Shown here piece after piece: positions 1 through 7,515 of a stretch of 19,809 nt of DNA. How positions within the stretch are numbered: position 1 is the first letter of the stretch; each line of letters begins with the position of its first letter. Source of the stretch: Thermocaproicibacter sp002397355 (GTDB lineage Bacteria > Bacillota > Clostridia > Oscillospirales > Acutalibacteraceae). Under the pieces are notes generated by a model. It saw only the letters and a list, made by a program, of their open reading frames with translations, searched no databases and was not told the origin of the DNA. The translations under genes were made by a program, and so were the position numbers. Location: contig DAISNS010000026.1 in assembly GCA_036830905.1 (NCBI GenBank), positions 1-19,809 on the forward strand. Direction: 5' to 3'.

Positions 1-33
1 ATGTCACCCCTTCGTTTTTCAGGAGCCGCGGCG

Positions 34-339
34 TCAGCTCGGGAAACGCCGCCGTTCCTGCCGGCATAGCCGGAAAACCGCCCCAAGATGGCAAATCTGC
101 CACAGCCGCATGTCTTTCACGACCTGATGAGGAATATGGGCTTTGGAAAAAATCCGTTTGAGAGTTTCGACTCGTTCCGGATTTCTCCCGTCAATTTCCC
201 CGAATGTAGTCGGCTGTATGAAATAAGGCGTCAACCCGGCATCCACGATTCCATTTAAAAAACCGCCGCCCGCACCGGAAAAGGCGTCAATGGACCAGCT
301 CTTTTCCTCCCCTTTTTTGCTTGTCGAAGAGTTTCGCAT
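34..339 (-). pseudogene. Ketopantoate reductase (ApbA/PanE)-like fragment
   Basis: The translation on the minus strand between about 318 and 88 resembles the middle of the ApbA/PanE 2-dehydropantoate 2-reductase family: a 'AFSGAGGGF' stretch, then 'YFIQPTTFGEIDGR', then 'KDMRLWQICH' where the family has its D-M-x-x-W-x-x-x-H stretch. The N-terminal Rossmann domain and the C-terminal domain are missing. After the His the frame runs into an unrelated tail and a stop at 34. Only about 75 to 100 of the usual ~300 residues are present, and there is no convincing ribosome binding site, so this reads as a decayed remnant. The assignment is from remembered family patterns and the borders are approximate. 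The rest could lie outside the window only on the downstream side. Confidence 0.5.
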
Positions 340-458
340 TCCGGATTTCGTTCTTCTTTCGTGCCACCAGCCCAATCGGGACGCGGGCCTGAAGCGCAAG
401 CAGCTAAGCCCGGAAAAGAAAAGAGTCCGAACGCAAATCGCATCCAGGCTCAGTCTCG

Positions 459-545
459 TGGTGCCGCTGGCCGGACTCGAACCGGCACGGCATTGCTGCC
501 GAGGGATTTTAAGTCCCTTGTGTCTGCCAATTTCACCACAGCGGC
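459..545 (-). tRNA. tRNA-Leu (anticodon UAA)
   Basis: Read on the minus strand, the 7-bp acceptor stem GCCGCTG/CAGCGGC closes perfectly. The anticodon arm is AGGGA-CTTAAAA-TCCCT, giving anticodon TAA. A long variable arm follows, as expected for class II tRNA-Leu, then a T-arm with GGTTCGAGTCC. The 3' ACCA is encoded. Length is 87 nt including CCA. A sigma-A promoter about 130 nt upstream lies within the end of the M23 gene. Confidence 0.97.
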
Positions 546-650
546 AGATCGTATCATCTTCAATTTTCCCTTGCCCGTAACGGCGGAAGGCCGGTCTGGC
601 GGAGCCCCGGAAAAGACGGGCCGCCACGGGCCGAATACCGTCCGCCGCAT

Positions 651-1742
651 TTACCGCAGCGGGAAAAGAACATTTGGATTATAGCATAATCCAAATGCAA
701 AATCAACACGGCGCATCGCGGGTTCCAGCAGCTCAATCCGGCTCGTGCGGGTGTATTCCTTCGTCGCGTCGTCGCGCGTGACGGCCGACTGGTGCTGCCT
801 GAGAAGCTGTGTGAGCGGATAGACGTTGACCCAGATTTCATTGTTGCTTTCCTTCTGGCTCTCGTCGAAAATCAATTCCAGGCCGAAATGCAGATGGCTT
901 ACCGTGATGTTGTTCACATTTTCGTGCTGGCTGTATCCGGTGCGGCCCACATAACCGATCACGTCCCCCGCCTGAACCGTCGTCCCGATCGCAAGCCCGG
1001 CGGCATACGGCCGGTTGCGGCGCAGATGCGCGTAGTAGTAATACCGCTTCGCGTCGAAGCTGCGGATGCCGATTCTCCAGCCGCCGTACTGATTCCAGCC
1101 CAGCGCCTCCACCACTCCGGACTCCACCGCGACGACGGGCGTGCCGGTCGCGGCCATCATGTCGTGGCCCAGGTGCGGCCGCGTATAGCCATACGTGCGC
1201 TGCACGCCGAAGTCGTCGAAGCCGGAGTAGGGGAATCCTTTCGCAATGGGCGAAAAAGCCGTCAGGCCGTACTGCGTACTGCCGTTTTCGCGGTATTCGC
1301 CCAGCAGCCCGTTCAGCACGGCGCCGTAAGCTTCCCGGTAATAGGAAAAGTATTTCATGTTTTCGGTGACTGCGTCCACGCCCTCTTCCGGCAGCCGCTT
1401 GGCAAAAACGTCCATATCGGCGCTTTTGTAGCGGCTCCACTCCCCGCCGTACTTTGCGGCCAGGCAGGCCAGGATATCCACCCAGCTCAGGCTGCCGCCG
1501 CCCCGGTGGGAGGCGATGTCGAGATCCATCGATTTTTTCAGCGCCTGGTACGGCACGTTGAACTCCACATAATGGATAAACTGCTCTTTTTCAGCCGATC
1601 CCGACGAAACGGGCGCAGGTTCCGCAGCGGTCCTGCGGGCCGGCACCTGCTTTCCCTCCGTCAGGCAGAAAGTTGCCAGAAGGATCACGCCGAACGTCAG
1701 AAGCGGAAACGTTTTCCGCAGCCAATTCCAATTTTTTCGCAA
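651..1742 (-). CDS. M23 family metallopeptidase, membrane-anchored
   Basis: A predicted zinc endopeptidase of the LytM/M23 type that would cut peptidoglycan cross-bridges outside the membrane. Residues 10-27 form a single hydrophobic segment after a basic N-terminus (signal anchor), so the catalytic domain is extracellular. The M23 domain spans about residues 175-300. The H-x-x-x-D zinc motif is His190/Asp194 (HLGHD), His239 lies in 'YYAHL', and the HxH motif is His283/His285 (SHLHF). Residues 50-160 are a helical region found in Clostridia homologues. Start is TTG, chosen because GCGGGGG sits seven bases upstream. It lies 56 nt after the sugar transferase on the same strand. The last ~15 residues overlap the tRNA-Leu promoter and may be a non-conserved tail. 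The family call is firm; substrate and partners are not known. Confidence 0.92.
   Translation of the reverse strand: MRKNWNWLRKTFPLLTFGVILLATFCLTEGKQVPARRTAAEPAPVSSGSAEKEQFIHYVEFNVPYQALKKSMDLDIASHRGGGSLSWVDILACLAAKYGGEWSRYKSADMDVFAKRLPEEGVDAVTENMKYFSYYREAYGAVLNGLLGEYRENGSTQYGLTAFSPIAKGFPYSGFDDFGVQRTYGYTRPHLGHDMMAATGTPVVAVESGVVEALGWNQYGGWRIGIRSFDAKRYYYYAHLRRNRPYAAGLAIGTTVQAGDVIGYVGRTGYSQHENVNNITVSHLHFGLELIFDESQKESNNEIWVNVYPLTQLLRQHQSAVTRDDATKEYTRTSRIELLEPAMRRVDFAFGLCYNPNVLFPLR
678..706 (-). promoter_or_regulatory. Sigma-A promoter for tRNA-Leu, inside the M23 gene end
   Basis: On the minus strand a TTGATT -35 (706-701) and a perfect TATAAT -10 (683-678) are separated by exactly 17 bp. The promoter lies inside the last codons of the M23 peptidase ORF and points at tRNA-Leu, with a leader of roughly 125 nt. 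The -10 and spacer are covered by a perfect inverted repeat with 12-bp arms at 671-682 and 686-697. Confidence 0.7.
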
Positions 1743-1749
1743 TGCTCAT

Positions 1750-1790
1750 CCCCCGCTGTCCATCTTTATACTTTATGAGAAACGCGGGGG
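1750..1790 (-). promoter_or_regulatory. Leader inverted repeat covering the M23 RBS
   Basis: A 7-bp perfect inverted repeat, CCCCCGC at 1750-1756 on the plus strand and GCGGGGG at 1784-1790, encloses a 27-nt AT-rich loop. On the minus strand the 3' arm is the GCGGGGG that serves as Shine-Dalgarno for the M23 gene, so the hairpin would hide it. Function is inferred. Confidence 0.4.
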
Positions 1791-1798
1791 AAATATTG

Positions 1799-2491
1799 CT
1801 AAAAAACGGCGGTGAGCGTCCGAAACATGACCTTGACGTCCCCCCAGACGGAGATGCGATCCATATACGCAAGGTTCAGCGCCATCTTGGGCGGCAGAAT
1901 TTTTTCCACATAGACCGTTTCCGGGTCTCCCCCGGAATTCAAGATTCTGTCCTCGTCCTTGAACGCAATGCTGGAGGGCGCCGTAATGCCGGGACGGATC
2001 AGCAGCGTCTCCATGTACCGGGGCGCGTAACAGTCCACATAGCGGCGGACTTCCGGCCGCGGGCCGACGAGGCTCATGCTGCCGCCGAGCACGTTCAGCA
2101 GCTGCGGGAATTCGTCCAGCCGGAACTTCCGGATCAAAGCGCCGACGCGCGTGATGCGCGGATCCTTCCCCGTGGTGAGCGGCAGCCCGATCTTGTCGGC
2201 GTTCCACACCATCGTGCGGAATTTGAAAATCCGGAAATCCCGGCCGTAACGGCCCACGCGGACCTGACGGTAAAAAACCGGTCCGGGCGAGTCGAGTTTT
2301 ACGGCGAGCGCAAGCAGCAGCAGCAGCGGCGAGAGGATCAGCAGGACAAGCGCGGACACCACGACGTCGAACACGCGCTTCCCCGCCAGCGCGAAGCGCT
2401 CCTTCGCGAGCTTGTCCCATGCGCGCCTGGTAAATTCATTCTTCATAAAATCCGGCAGTTGAGGGTACGTCACATTTGATTCCCCGTTCAT
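1799..2491 (-). CDS. Undecaprenyl-phosphate sugar-1-phosphate transferase (WcaJ/ExoY type)
   Basis: A bacterial sugar transferase (Pfam Bac_transf type), which moves a sugar-1-phosphate from a nucleotide sugar to undecaprenyl phosphate and so starts synthesis of an exopolysaccharide, capsule or glycan repeat. At 230 aa it is the single-domain, ExoY-like form. A membrane segment covers residues 41-63 (FDVVVSALVLLILSPLL). It is followed by the family blocks 'DSPGPVFYRQVRVG' (68-80), 'FKFRTM' (89-94), the catalytic Asp-Glu in 'KFRLDEFPQLLNVLGG' (D126, E127) and 'SLVGPRPE' (140-147). A shorter start at Met16 is possible; neither start has a strong ribosome binding site. It is transcribed with the M23 gene below it. 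No glycosyltransferase cluster is visible in the window, so the product glycan is unknown. Confidence 0.93.
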   Translation of the reverse strand: MNGESNVTYPQLPDFMKNEFTRRAWDKLAKERFALAGKRVFDVVVSALVLLILSPLLLLLALAVKLDSPGPVFYRQVRVGRYGRDFRIFKFRTMVWNADKIGLPLTTGKDPRITRVGALIRKFRLDEFPQLLNVLGGSMSLVGPRPEVRRYVDCYAPRYMETLLIRPGITAPSSIAFKDEDRILNSGGDPETVYVEKILPPKMALNLAYMDRISVWGDVKVMFRTLTAVF

Positions 2492-2605
2492 TCAGATTTT
2501 CCCGGTGCCTTTCCGGAAAAGACATGTTATATTATAGCATATCATAAATCGCCTTTCCTTAAGCAGAAGACGAAAGATAATTTTCACGGCGCGTCCAACG
2601 GGGGT

Positions 2606-2634
2606 TTGCAATCCGCCCGGCGGGATGCTATACT
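2606..2634 (+). promoter_or_regulatory. Sigma-A promoter for the glucokinase-epimerase operon
   Basis: TTGCAA (2606-2611), a 17-bp spacer and TATACT (2629-2634). It lies 38 nt before the chosen glucokinase start and excludes the longer in-frame start at 2606. Confidence 0.75.
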
Positions 2635-2671
2635 GATTTTACTGAAATCTGGACAAGCGGAGGAAAAGTTT

Positions 2672-3619
2672 ATGTATTATCTCGGAATCGACCTCGGGGG
2701 AACGAATATCGCCACCGGAATAGCGGACGAGAATTACCGCCTGATTGAAAAGACAAGCCGGAAGACACACGTTCCGTGCCCGGATGACGAACTGTGCAGC
2801 CAGCTTTCCTCTTCCGCGGTGGAAACGCTCCGGAAAGCCGGCCTTACGCTGGACGACATTCCCTACATCGGCATCGGCTGCCCCGGAACCGTCAACCACG
2901 ATACCGGCGCAGTCGAATTTGCCAACAACCTTTACCTGAACAATTATCCGCTCCGCGGGCTGCTGGAGAAAAAGCTGGGCAAAAAAGTGCTCGTGGAAAA
3001 CGACGCGAACGCCGCGGCTTACGGCGAGTACATAGCCGGAGCGCTCCGCGGCGCAAAAATCGCTGTGGCCATCACGCTGGGAACGGGCGTCGGCAGCGGC
3101 ATCATCATCGACGGCAAGATCTTCACCGGCAGCAATTTCGCCGGCGGGGAGATGGGCCACACCGTCATCGTGGCGAACGGGCGGAAATGCACGTGCGGCC
3201 GGCACGGCTGCTGGGAAGCTTACGCCTCCGCCACGGGCCTGATCCAATCCACGCGTGAGGCGATGGAAAAGGACCGCTCCTCCAAGCTCTGGGAAATCAC
3301 CGGCGGCGACCCTTCCAAAGCGGACGGGCGCACGGCTTTTCAGGCCATGCGTTCGGGGGACGCGGCGGGCAAAGCCGTGGTGGACGATTACATCTTCTAC
3401 CTCGCCTGCGGTCTCGCGAACTGCATCAACATCTTCCAGCCGGACATTCTCTGCATCGGCGGCGGCATCAGCAACGAGGGCGACGACCTGATGATCCCGC
3501 TCAAAGAGAAAGTCGGCCGCGAAGTCTATTCCATCAATTCCAGCAAGCAGACTCTGATCTGCCGCGCGCAGCTCGGTAACAATGCAGGCATCCTCGGCGC
3601 CGCACTGCTTGGAAAATAA
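2672..3619 (+). CDS. glcK: ROK family glucokinase
   Basis: An ATP-dependent sugar kinase of the ROK family, most likely phosphorylating glucose to glucose-6-phosphate in the cytoplasm. The 315-aa protein begins with the phosphate-binding loop 'GIDLGGTNIATG' (5-16). The catalytic Asp is in 'VENDANAAAYGE' (D111). The ROK zinc site follows: His163 in 'EMGHTVIV', then Cys173, Cys175 and Cys180 in 'CTCGRHGCWEAYAS'. A second glycine motif 'CIGGGIS' lies near the C-terminus. There is no N-terminal helix-turn-helix, so it is a kinase and not a ROK repressor. The start at 2672 follows GCGGAGGA at 2657-2664; an upstream in-frame ATG-like extension would overlap the promoter. The epimerase gene follows 19 nt later, so the two are co-transcribed. 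N-acetylmannosamine or fructose kinase activity cannot be excluded from sequence. Confidence 0.93.
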   Translation: MYYLGIDLGGTNIATGIADENYRLIEKTSRKTHVPCPDDELCSQLSSSAVETLRKAGLTLDDIPYIGIGCPGTVNHDTGAVEFANNLYLNNYPLRGLLEKKLGKKVLVENDANAAAYGEYIAGALRGAKIAVAITLGTGVGSGIIIDGKIFTGSNFAGGEMGHTVIVANGRKCTCGRHGCWEAYASATGLIQSTREAMEKDRSSKLWEITGGDPSKADGRTAFQAMRSGDAAGKAVVDDYIFYLACGLANCINIFQPDILCIGGGISNEGDDLMIPLKEKVGREVYSINSSKQTLICRAQLGNNAGILGAALLGK

Positions 3620-3638
3620 TTCGGAGGGATAAAAGACG

Positions 3639-4694
3639 ATGAGCATCGACATAAAGATCTTCGGAACGCTGGCCGACGGCCGCGGCGTAAAGGCCGTCAC
3701 CCTGAAAAACAAAGGCGGCATGGAGGCGGAATTTCTCACCTACGGCTGCCGCATCGCGAGCCTGCGCGTGCCGGGCCGGAACGGGAAAGCGGAAAACGTC
3801 GTGCTCGGCTGCGACACCCTCGCGGAATACGAGGCGCCGGGCAACATGTTCGGCGCGTTTGTCGGGCGCTACGCGAACCGCATCGGCGGCGCGCATTTCC
3901 GCATCCGGGGAAAAGACTACGCGGCGGAAAAGAACGAGGGGGAAAACTGCCTGCACAGCGGGGCGACCGGCTTCCAGAACCAGATCTGGCGCCTGAAACG
4001 CAGCAAGAGCGACGACGAGGCGCCCTCCGTGACGTTCGCCTACCGCAGCCCGGCCGGCGAAGGCGGCTTTCCCGGCAATCTGGACGCGGCCGTCACCTAC
4101 ACGCTGTCCACCGACAACGCGCTCATCATCGAATACCGCGCCGAGACGGACGCCGAGACGCCGCTCAACCTGACGAACCACTCCTATTTCAACCTGACCG
4201 GCGATCCAACGAAGGAGATCCTCGCCGAGGAACTGCAGATCAATGCGGACTACGTGACGGAAACGGACGACGCGCTGATCCCGACGGGGAAGCTTCTCCC
4301 CGTGGAAGGCACTCCGTTCGATTTCCGCAACCCGAAAGCGATCGGGCAAGACATCGGCGCCGCGGACCGCGCGCTTCAGAACTGCGGCGGATACGACCTG
4401 AATTACGCGATGGGCCTCGCGAACAACGTGCGCAAAGCGGCCGACCTGTACGACGGGGAAGCCGGCCGCCGGATGCTCGTCTTCACGGACCTGCCCGGCA
4501 TACAGCTTTACACGGCGAACTCGTACCCCGCCGGCCGGAAGTGCTGCGGCGCGCCGGCGGTCGCGCATAACGCCGTCTGCCTGGAGACGCAGTTCTACCC
4601 CGACTCGGTGAACCGCCCCGAGTTCCCGTACAAAAATCTCGGGATCGGGAAAACGTTCCGCAGCACGACCATCTACAAATTCTCCGTGGACTGA
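3639..4694 (+). CDS. galM: Aldose 1-epimerase (galactose mutarotase)
   Basis: Interconverts the alpha and beta anomers of aldohexoses, supplying the right anomer to the sugar kinase next to it. Its 351 aa is the usual length. Family landmarks are 'GRYANRI' (76-82), the substrate-binding His in 'CLHSGATGFQNQIW' (His106), the catalytic acid His in 'LTNHSYFNL' (His181), Asp253 in 'GGYDLNY', and the catalytic base Glu316 in 'CLETQFYPDSVN'. The family more often has D-H-N after the glycine-tyrosine pair; here it is D-L-N, but the catalytic Asp is kept. There is no signal peptide, so it is cytoplasmic. The start follows TCGGAGGGAT. A strong terminator closes the operon 17 nt after the stop. Confidence 0.95.
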   Translation: MSIDIKIFGTLADGRGVKAVTLKNKGGMEAEFLTYGCRIASLRVPGRNGKAENVVLGCDTLAEYEAPGNMFGAFVGRYANRIGGAHFRIRGKDYAAEKNEGENCLHSGATGFQNQIWRLKRSKSDDEAPSVTFAYRSPAGEGGFPGNLDAAVTYTLSTDNALIIEYRAETDAETPLNLTNHSYFNLTGDPTKEILAEELQINADYVTETDDALIPTGKLLPVEGTPFDFRNPKAIGQDIGAADRALQNCGGYDLNYAMGLANNVRKAADLYDGEAGRRMLVFTDLPGIQLYTANSYPAGRKCCGAPAVAHNAVCLETQFYPDSVNRPEFPYKNLGIGKTFRSTTIYKFSVD

Positions 4695-4710
4695 GGGATC
4701 TTTCCCGGAA

Positions 4711-4752
4711 AGGGGCGCCCCGCCGGTTTTCTTCCGGCGGGACGCCCCTTTT
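4711..4752 (+). terminator. Rho-independent terminator of the glcK-galM operon
   Basis: Left arm 4712-4726 pairs with 4734-4748 over 15 positions with one C/A mismatch. The loop is 7 nt (TTTTCTT) and a TTTT run follows the right arm. Confidence 0.93.
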
Positions 4753-4802
4753 ATCATCCGCCGTGAAAAAGGGAAATAACCGTTCCGCAGGATGGTTCCT
4801 TC

Positions 4803-4848
4803 TTGACAAAGCCGGGAAAGCGCGGTATGATCGTATGTATATTCATAC
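4803..4848 (+). promoter_or_regulatory. Sigma-A promoter with palindromic operator-like repeats (abrB-like operon)
   Basis: TTGACA (4803-4808), a 17-bp spacer and TATGAT (4826-4831) form a near-consensus promoter. Directly after the -10, GTATG (4833-4837) and CATAC (4844-4848) make an inverted repeat, and further CATAC copies occur at 4853-4857 and 4862-4866. Repeated GTATG/CATAC around the transcription start is a plausible binding site for the AbrB-type protein encoded next, but that is inference. Confidence 0.7.
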
Positions 4849-4892
4849 TTTTCATACCAATCATACAATATTCCGTTTAAGGGGAGCAAGCC

Positions 4893-5123
4893 ATGAACCA
4901 TCCAAAAGGAAAATTCGCCGGCACCGTGAAAGTCGGGGAAAGGGGCCAGATCGTGATCCCGAAGGAAGCCCGGGAAATGCTCCATATCCGGCCCGGCGAC
5001 ACGCTGATCCTGCTTGCGGACGAAAAGCGCGGCATCGCCATCCCGGAAAAAAGCAGGATGGAAACCATTACGAACCGCCTTTTCGGAGGAATCATGCCGG
5101 ACGAAGGAGAGCGCAAGCCATGA
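4893..5123 (+). CDS. AbrB/MazE/SpoVT-type DNA-binding protein
   Basis: A 76-aa swapped-hairpin AbrB-type transcription factor. The SpoVT/AbrB signature is clear at residues 10-45: 'GTVKVGERGQIVIPKEAREMLHIRPGDTLILL', with the usual hydrophobic beta strands around a G-Q-I-V-I-P-K-E core. The C-terminal 30 residues are likely a short tail. The start has GGGGAG seven bases upstream. Its stop overlaps the start of the ATPase gene (ATGA), so the two are translationally coupled. In Firmicutes this arrangement (AbrB protein, ABC ATPase, ABC-2 permease) is common and the regulator probably controls its own operon through the repeats at 4833-4866. It could instead resemble an orphan antitoxin, but no toxin gene follows. 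Confidence 0.9.
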   Translation: MNHPKGKFAGTVKVGERGQIVIPKEAREMLHIRPGDTLILLADEKRGIAIPEKSRMETITNRLFGGIMPDEGERKP

Positions 5124-5590
5124 ATGTGCTGGAAGTGAAAAACCTCTGCAAGAACTACCCGGCCTTTCGGCTGAAAAACGTCTCCTTTTCCCTGGAACCG
5201 GGGAAAATCACGGGTTTTATCGGCCGCAACGGCGCCGGCAAGACAACCACGCTGAAGTCGATTTTCGGCTTCGTGCATCCGGACGGCGGCAAGATCCGCT
5301 TTTTCGGCGAGCCGTTCGCGGGGCACGAGACGGACGTCAAAGGCAGAGTCGGCTATGTGGCCGGCGGTTTCGACTGCTACCCCCGCAAGAAGCTGAAAAC
5401 CATCGCGGGCGTGACGGCTCCCTTTTATAGAGGCTGGAACAGTGCCGCATACCGCCGCCTGCTGGAGCGCTTCGCGCTGGACGAAGAAAAAACGCCCGCG
5501 CAGCTCTCGGCCGGGCTGGCGACCTTCGCGCTGCTGACGGCCGCCGCTTACCGAAAATCCGTCCGGAATTTTGAAGCGCTCGACCTGTAA
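5120..5590 (+). pseudogene. Truncated ABC transporter ATPase
   Basis: The 156-aa product begins like a complete ABC-2 export ATPase. Residues 1-30 form the first strands, Walker A is 'GRNGAGKTTTLK' near residue 35, and a Q-loop-region equivalent 'VGYVAGGFDCYP' follows. The signature appears as 'QLSAGLATFALLTAAAY', which keeps L-S-x-G but is degraded after it. The protein then ends with an unrelated 11-residue tail. Walker B, the D-loop and the switch His are all missing, whereas family members run to 230-300 aa. No continuation is visible in any frame before 5700, and no permease gene follows. ATP hydrolysis is therefore unlikely. I read it as the 5' remnant of a transporter operon, still translationally coupled to the AbrB gene. 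A retained role as an ATP-binding domain cannot be excluded. Confidence 0.75.
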
Positions 5591-5670
5591 ATTTCCCCGC
5601 GCCCGCCGCGACCCCTTCCCTTTCGGAAGAAGCCGCGGCATTTTTTCAGCCTCCGCCGCCGGCCGCGCGC

Positions 5671-5699
5671 TTGCCGCTCCGGTTAAAATGCGGTATACT
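5671..5699 (+). promoter_or_regulatory. Sigma-A promoter for nagZ
   Basis: TTGCCG (5671-5676), 17-bp spacer, TATACT (5694-5699), followed 31 nt later by the GTG start with a purine-rich ribosome binding site at 5714-5723. Confidence 0.65.
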
Positions 5700-5730
5700 G
5701 AAGAAAATATAACGGAAGGGGGGATCCGCC

Positions 5731-7038
5731 GTGAAACGAAAAATCCGTCTGACGGCCTACTTGGCAATCGGCCTCATCGTCGCCGCCGGATGCGGCGGAC
5801 CGGGGCCTTCTTCTTCCGCGAAAGCTCCGTCTCCTTCCCGCGCGGCATCGTCCAAAGCAGCGTCTTCCCCGGTGGTGTCCTCCTCATCCTCCACCCCGCG
5901 GACTGCCTCCTCGCAGACTGAAAGCAGCGCGCCGGCGGAGGAACCGGACGGCCTGACGCTGAAGCAGAAGGTCGGCCAGATGTTCTTCCTCTGCTTCCGG
6001 AAAGATACGGACGGCACGGTCCTCTGGACCTACAACGACGCGACGCGCAAGGCCATCCGCGCCATCCAACCGGGCGGCATCGTGCTGTTCGGCGAAAACA
6101 TCCACACGGTCGCGCAGGTGCGCAGCCTGATCGGGAGCATGAAAAGCGACTGCGCGACCCCGCCTTTCGTCGGCGTGGACCAGGAGGGCGGAGCCGTGCA
6201 GCGCATCCGGCACACGGAGCTCATCCCCGCGACGGACGTTCCGGCCATGTGGGAGGTCGGCAGGACGGGAAACGCCGCGCTCGCGCGGCAGGTGGGCGAG
6301 GTGCTCGGAAGCGAGCTGACCGTCTTCGGCTTCAACCTCGACTTTGCGCCGGTCTGCGACGTGTTTTCCAATCCAAAAAACACCGTGATCGGCACGCGCT
6401 CCTTTTCCAGCGATCCGCAGACCGTCGCGGATCTCTCCGTCGCGCTGAGCGGCGGCCTGCGCAGCCAGGGCATCGTGCCGGTCTGCAAGCATTTTCCCGG
6501 CCACGGCGATACGGAGGCCGACACGCACGAGGGCTACGCCGCCGTAAACAAAACGCTGGACGAGCTGCGAAAGACCGAGCTCGTCCCCTTCGCCGCCCAG
6601 ATCCGGGCCGGCGCGGAGATGGTCATGGTGGCGCACATCAGCCTGCCGCGGATCAACGGCGACGACACGCCCGCAACCATGTCGCCGAAGGTGATCGACG
6701 GCATCCTGCGCGGCGAGCTGGGATTCCGGGGCGTGGTCGTCACCGACGCGCTGAACATGGGCGCCGTGGCGAACCACTACGCTTCCGGCGAAGCGGCGGT
6801 GCGCGCGGTTCAGGCCGGCGCCGACATGCTGCTGATGCCCGAGGACCCGCAGGCGGCCTTCCAGGCCGTGCTGGACGCCGTGGAAAGCGGGGAAATCAGC
6901 GAAGCGCGCGTGGACGCGTCCGCGCAGCGCATCCTCGCCCTGAAGAAGAAATACGGGCTGTATGCGGAAAAAGCGCCCGCCAGCGAAAGCCTGCTGGGCA
7001 GCGGGCAGCACCGCCAAGTGATCGCGCAGATCGGCTGA
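5731..7038 (+). CDS. nagZ: Beta-N-acetylhexosaminidase NagZ, lipoprotein (GH3)
   Basis: A glycoside hydrolase family 3 N-acetylglucosaminidase that removes GlcNAc from peptidoglycan fragments. Residues 1-20 form a signal peptide ending in a lipobox-like 'VAAGC' (Cys21), followed by a ~50-residue Ser/Pro/Ala-rich linker, so the enzyme is probably a lipoprotein outside the membrane. The GH3 TIM-barrel runs from about 74 to 415. Diagnostic motifs are 'GVDQEGGAVQR' (148-158), 'KHFPGHGDTEADTH' (253-266, with the NagZ Asp-His pair D264/H266) and the nucleophile Asp339 in 'VVTDALNMGAV'. There is no second (alpha/beta sandwich) domain as in the longer Bacillus NagZ. Start is GTG with GGAAGGGGGG seven bases upstream. 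The DUF523 gene follows after 15 nt. It fits peptidoglycan recycling together with the nearby glutamate racemase. Confidence 0.95.
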   Translation: MKRKIRLTAYLAIGLIVAAGCGGPGPSSSAKAPSPSRAASSKAASSPVVSSSSSTPRTASSQTESSAPAEEPDGLTLKQKVGQMFFLCFRKDTDGTVLWTYNDATRKAIRAIQPGGIVLFGENIHTVAQVRSLIGSMKSDCATPPFVGVDQEGGAVQRIRHTELIPATDVPAMWEVGRTGNAALARQVGEVLGSELTVFGFNLDFAPVCDVFSNPKNTVIGTRSFSSDPQTVADLSVALSGGLRSQGIVPVCKHFPGHGDTEADTHEGYAAVNKTLDELRKTELVPFAAQIRAGAEMVMVAHISLPRINGDDTPATMSPKVIDGILRGELGFRGVVVTDALNMGAVANHYASGEAAVRAVQAGADMLLMPEDPQAAFQAVLDAVESGEISEARVDASAQRILALKKKYGLYAEKAPASESLLGSGQHRQVIAQIG

Positions 7039-7053
7039 AAGGGGGGCTTTCCT

Positions 7054-7503
7054 TTGAATCTTCTTGTAAGCGCGTGCCTCCTGGGCGTTTGCTGCCGCTA
7101 CTGCGGCGACAGCAAACCCTGCGCGCCGGTGATCGCGCTGCGGGAAAAGTACGGCCTCATCCCCGTGTGCCCGGAGCAGCTCGGCGGCCTGCCGACGCCG
7201 CGCCCGCCCGTGGAGCTGCGGCGGGGCCGCGCCGTGAGCCGCGAAGGGGCGGACTGCACCGCGCAGTTCGAGCGCGGCGCGCGCGAGGCGCTCCGGATTG
7301 CGAAACTTTTTTCCTGCCGGACCGCCGTGCTGAAAAGCCGAAGCCCCTCCTGCGGCCTGGGGCGGATCTACGACGGCACTTTTTCCGGCACCCTGGCCGA
7401 AGGGGACGGCGTGGCCGCCCGGCTCCTGCGCCGGTCGGGCCTGACCGTCCTGAACGAAGAAGACGCGGCCGCCGCGCTGGCGGACGGAAACGGGGACGTC
7501 TGA
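7054..7503 (+). CDS. DUF523 family protein
   Basis: A 149-aa member of the DUF523 family, a cysteine-rich bacterial family of unknown biochemical role. Landmarks are the N-terminal 'SACLLGVCCRYCG', then 'VCPEQLGGLPTPRPPVEL', then 'LKSRSPSCGLGRIYDG'. Eight cysteines lie in the 149 residues, four of them in the first 25, which suggests a metal or redox site, but this is not established. Start is TTG with a GGGGGG ribosome binding site close upstream (7041-7046). It is 15 nt downstream of nagZ and probably shares its transcript. A separate promoter begins the next gene 13 nt after its stop. Confidence 0.9.
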   Translation: MNLLVSACLLGVCCRYCGDSKPCAPVIALREKYGLIPVCPEQLGGLPTPRPPVELRRGRAVSREGADCTAQFERGAREALRIAKLFSCRTAVLKSRSPSCGLGRIYDGTFSGTLAEGDGVAARLLRRSGLTVLNEEDAAAALADGNGDV

Positions 7504-7515
7504 ACCGCGCCTTTC

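Noticed and set aside
2606..2671. Longer N-terminus for the ROK kinase
   Set aside because: It would start inside the promoter, while the ATG at 2672 has GCGGAGGA in front and begins exactly at the family's first strand.
3534..4985. 483-codon minus-strand open frame over galM
   Set aside because: Antisense shadow running through the operon terminator and the abrB promoter; galM has all catalytic residues on the other strand.
5591..5670. Terminator after the truncated ATPase
   Set aside because: Only a short CTTCC/GGAAG stem can be drawn, and the following TTTTTT is not adjacent to it.
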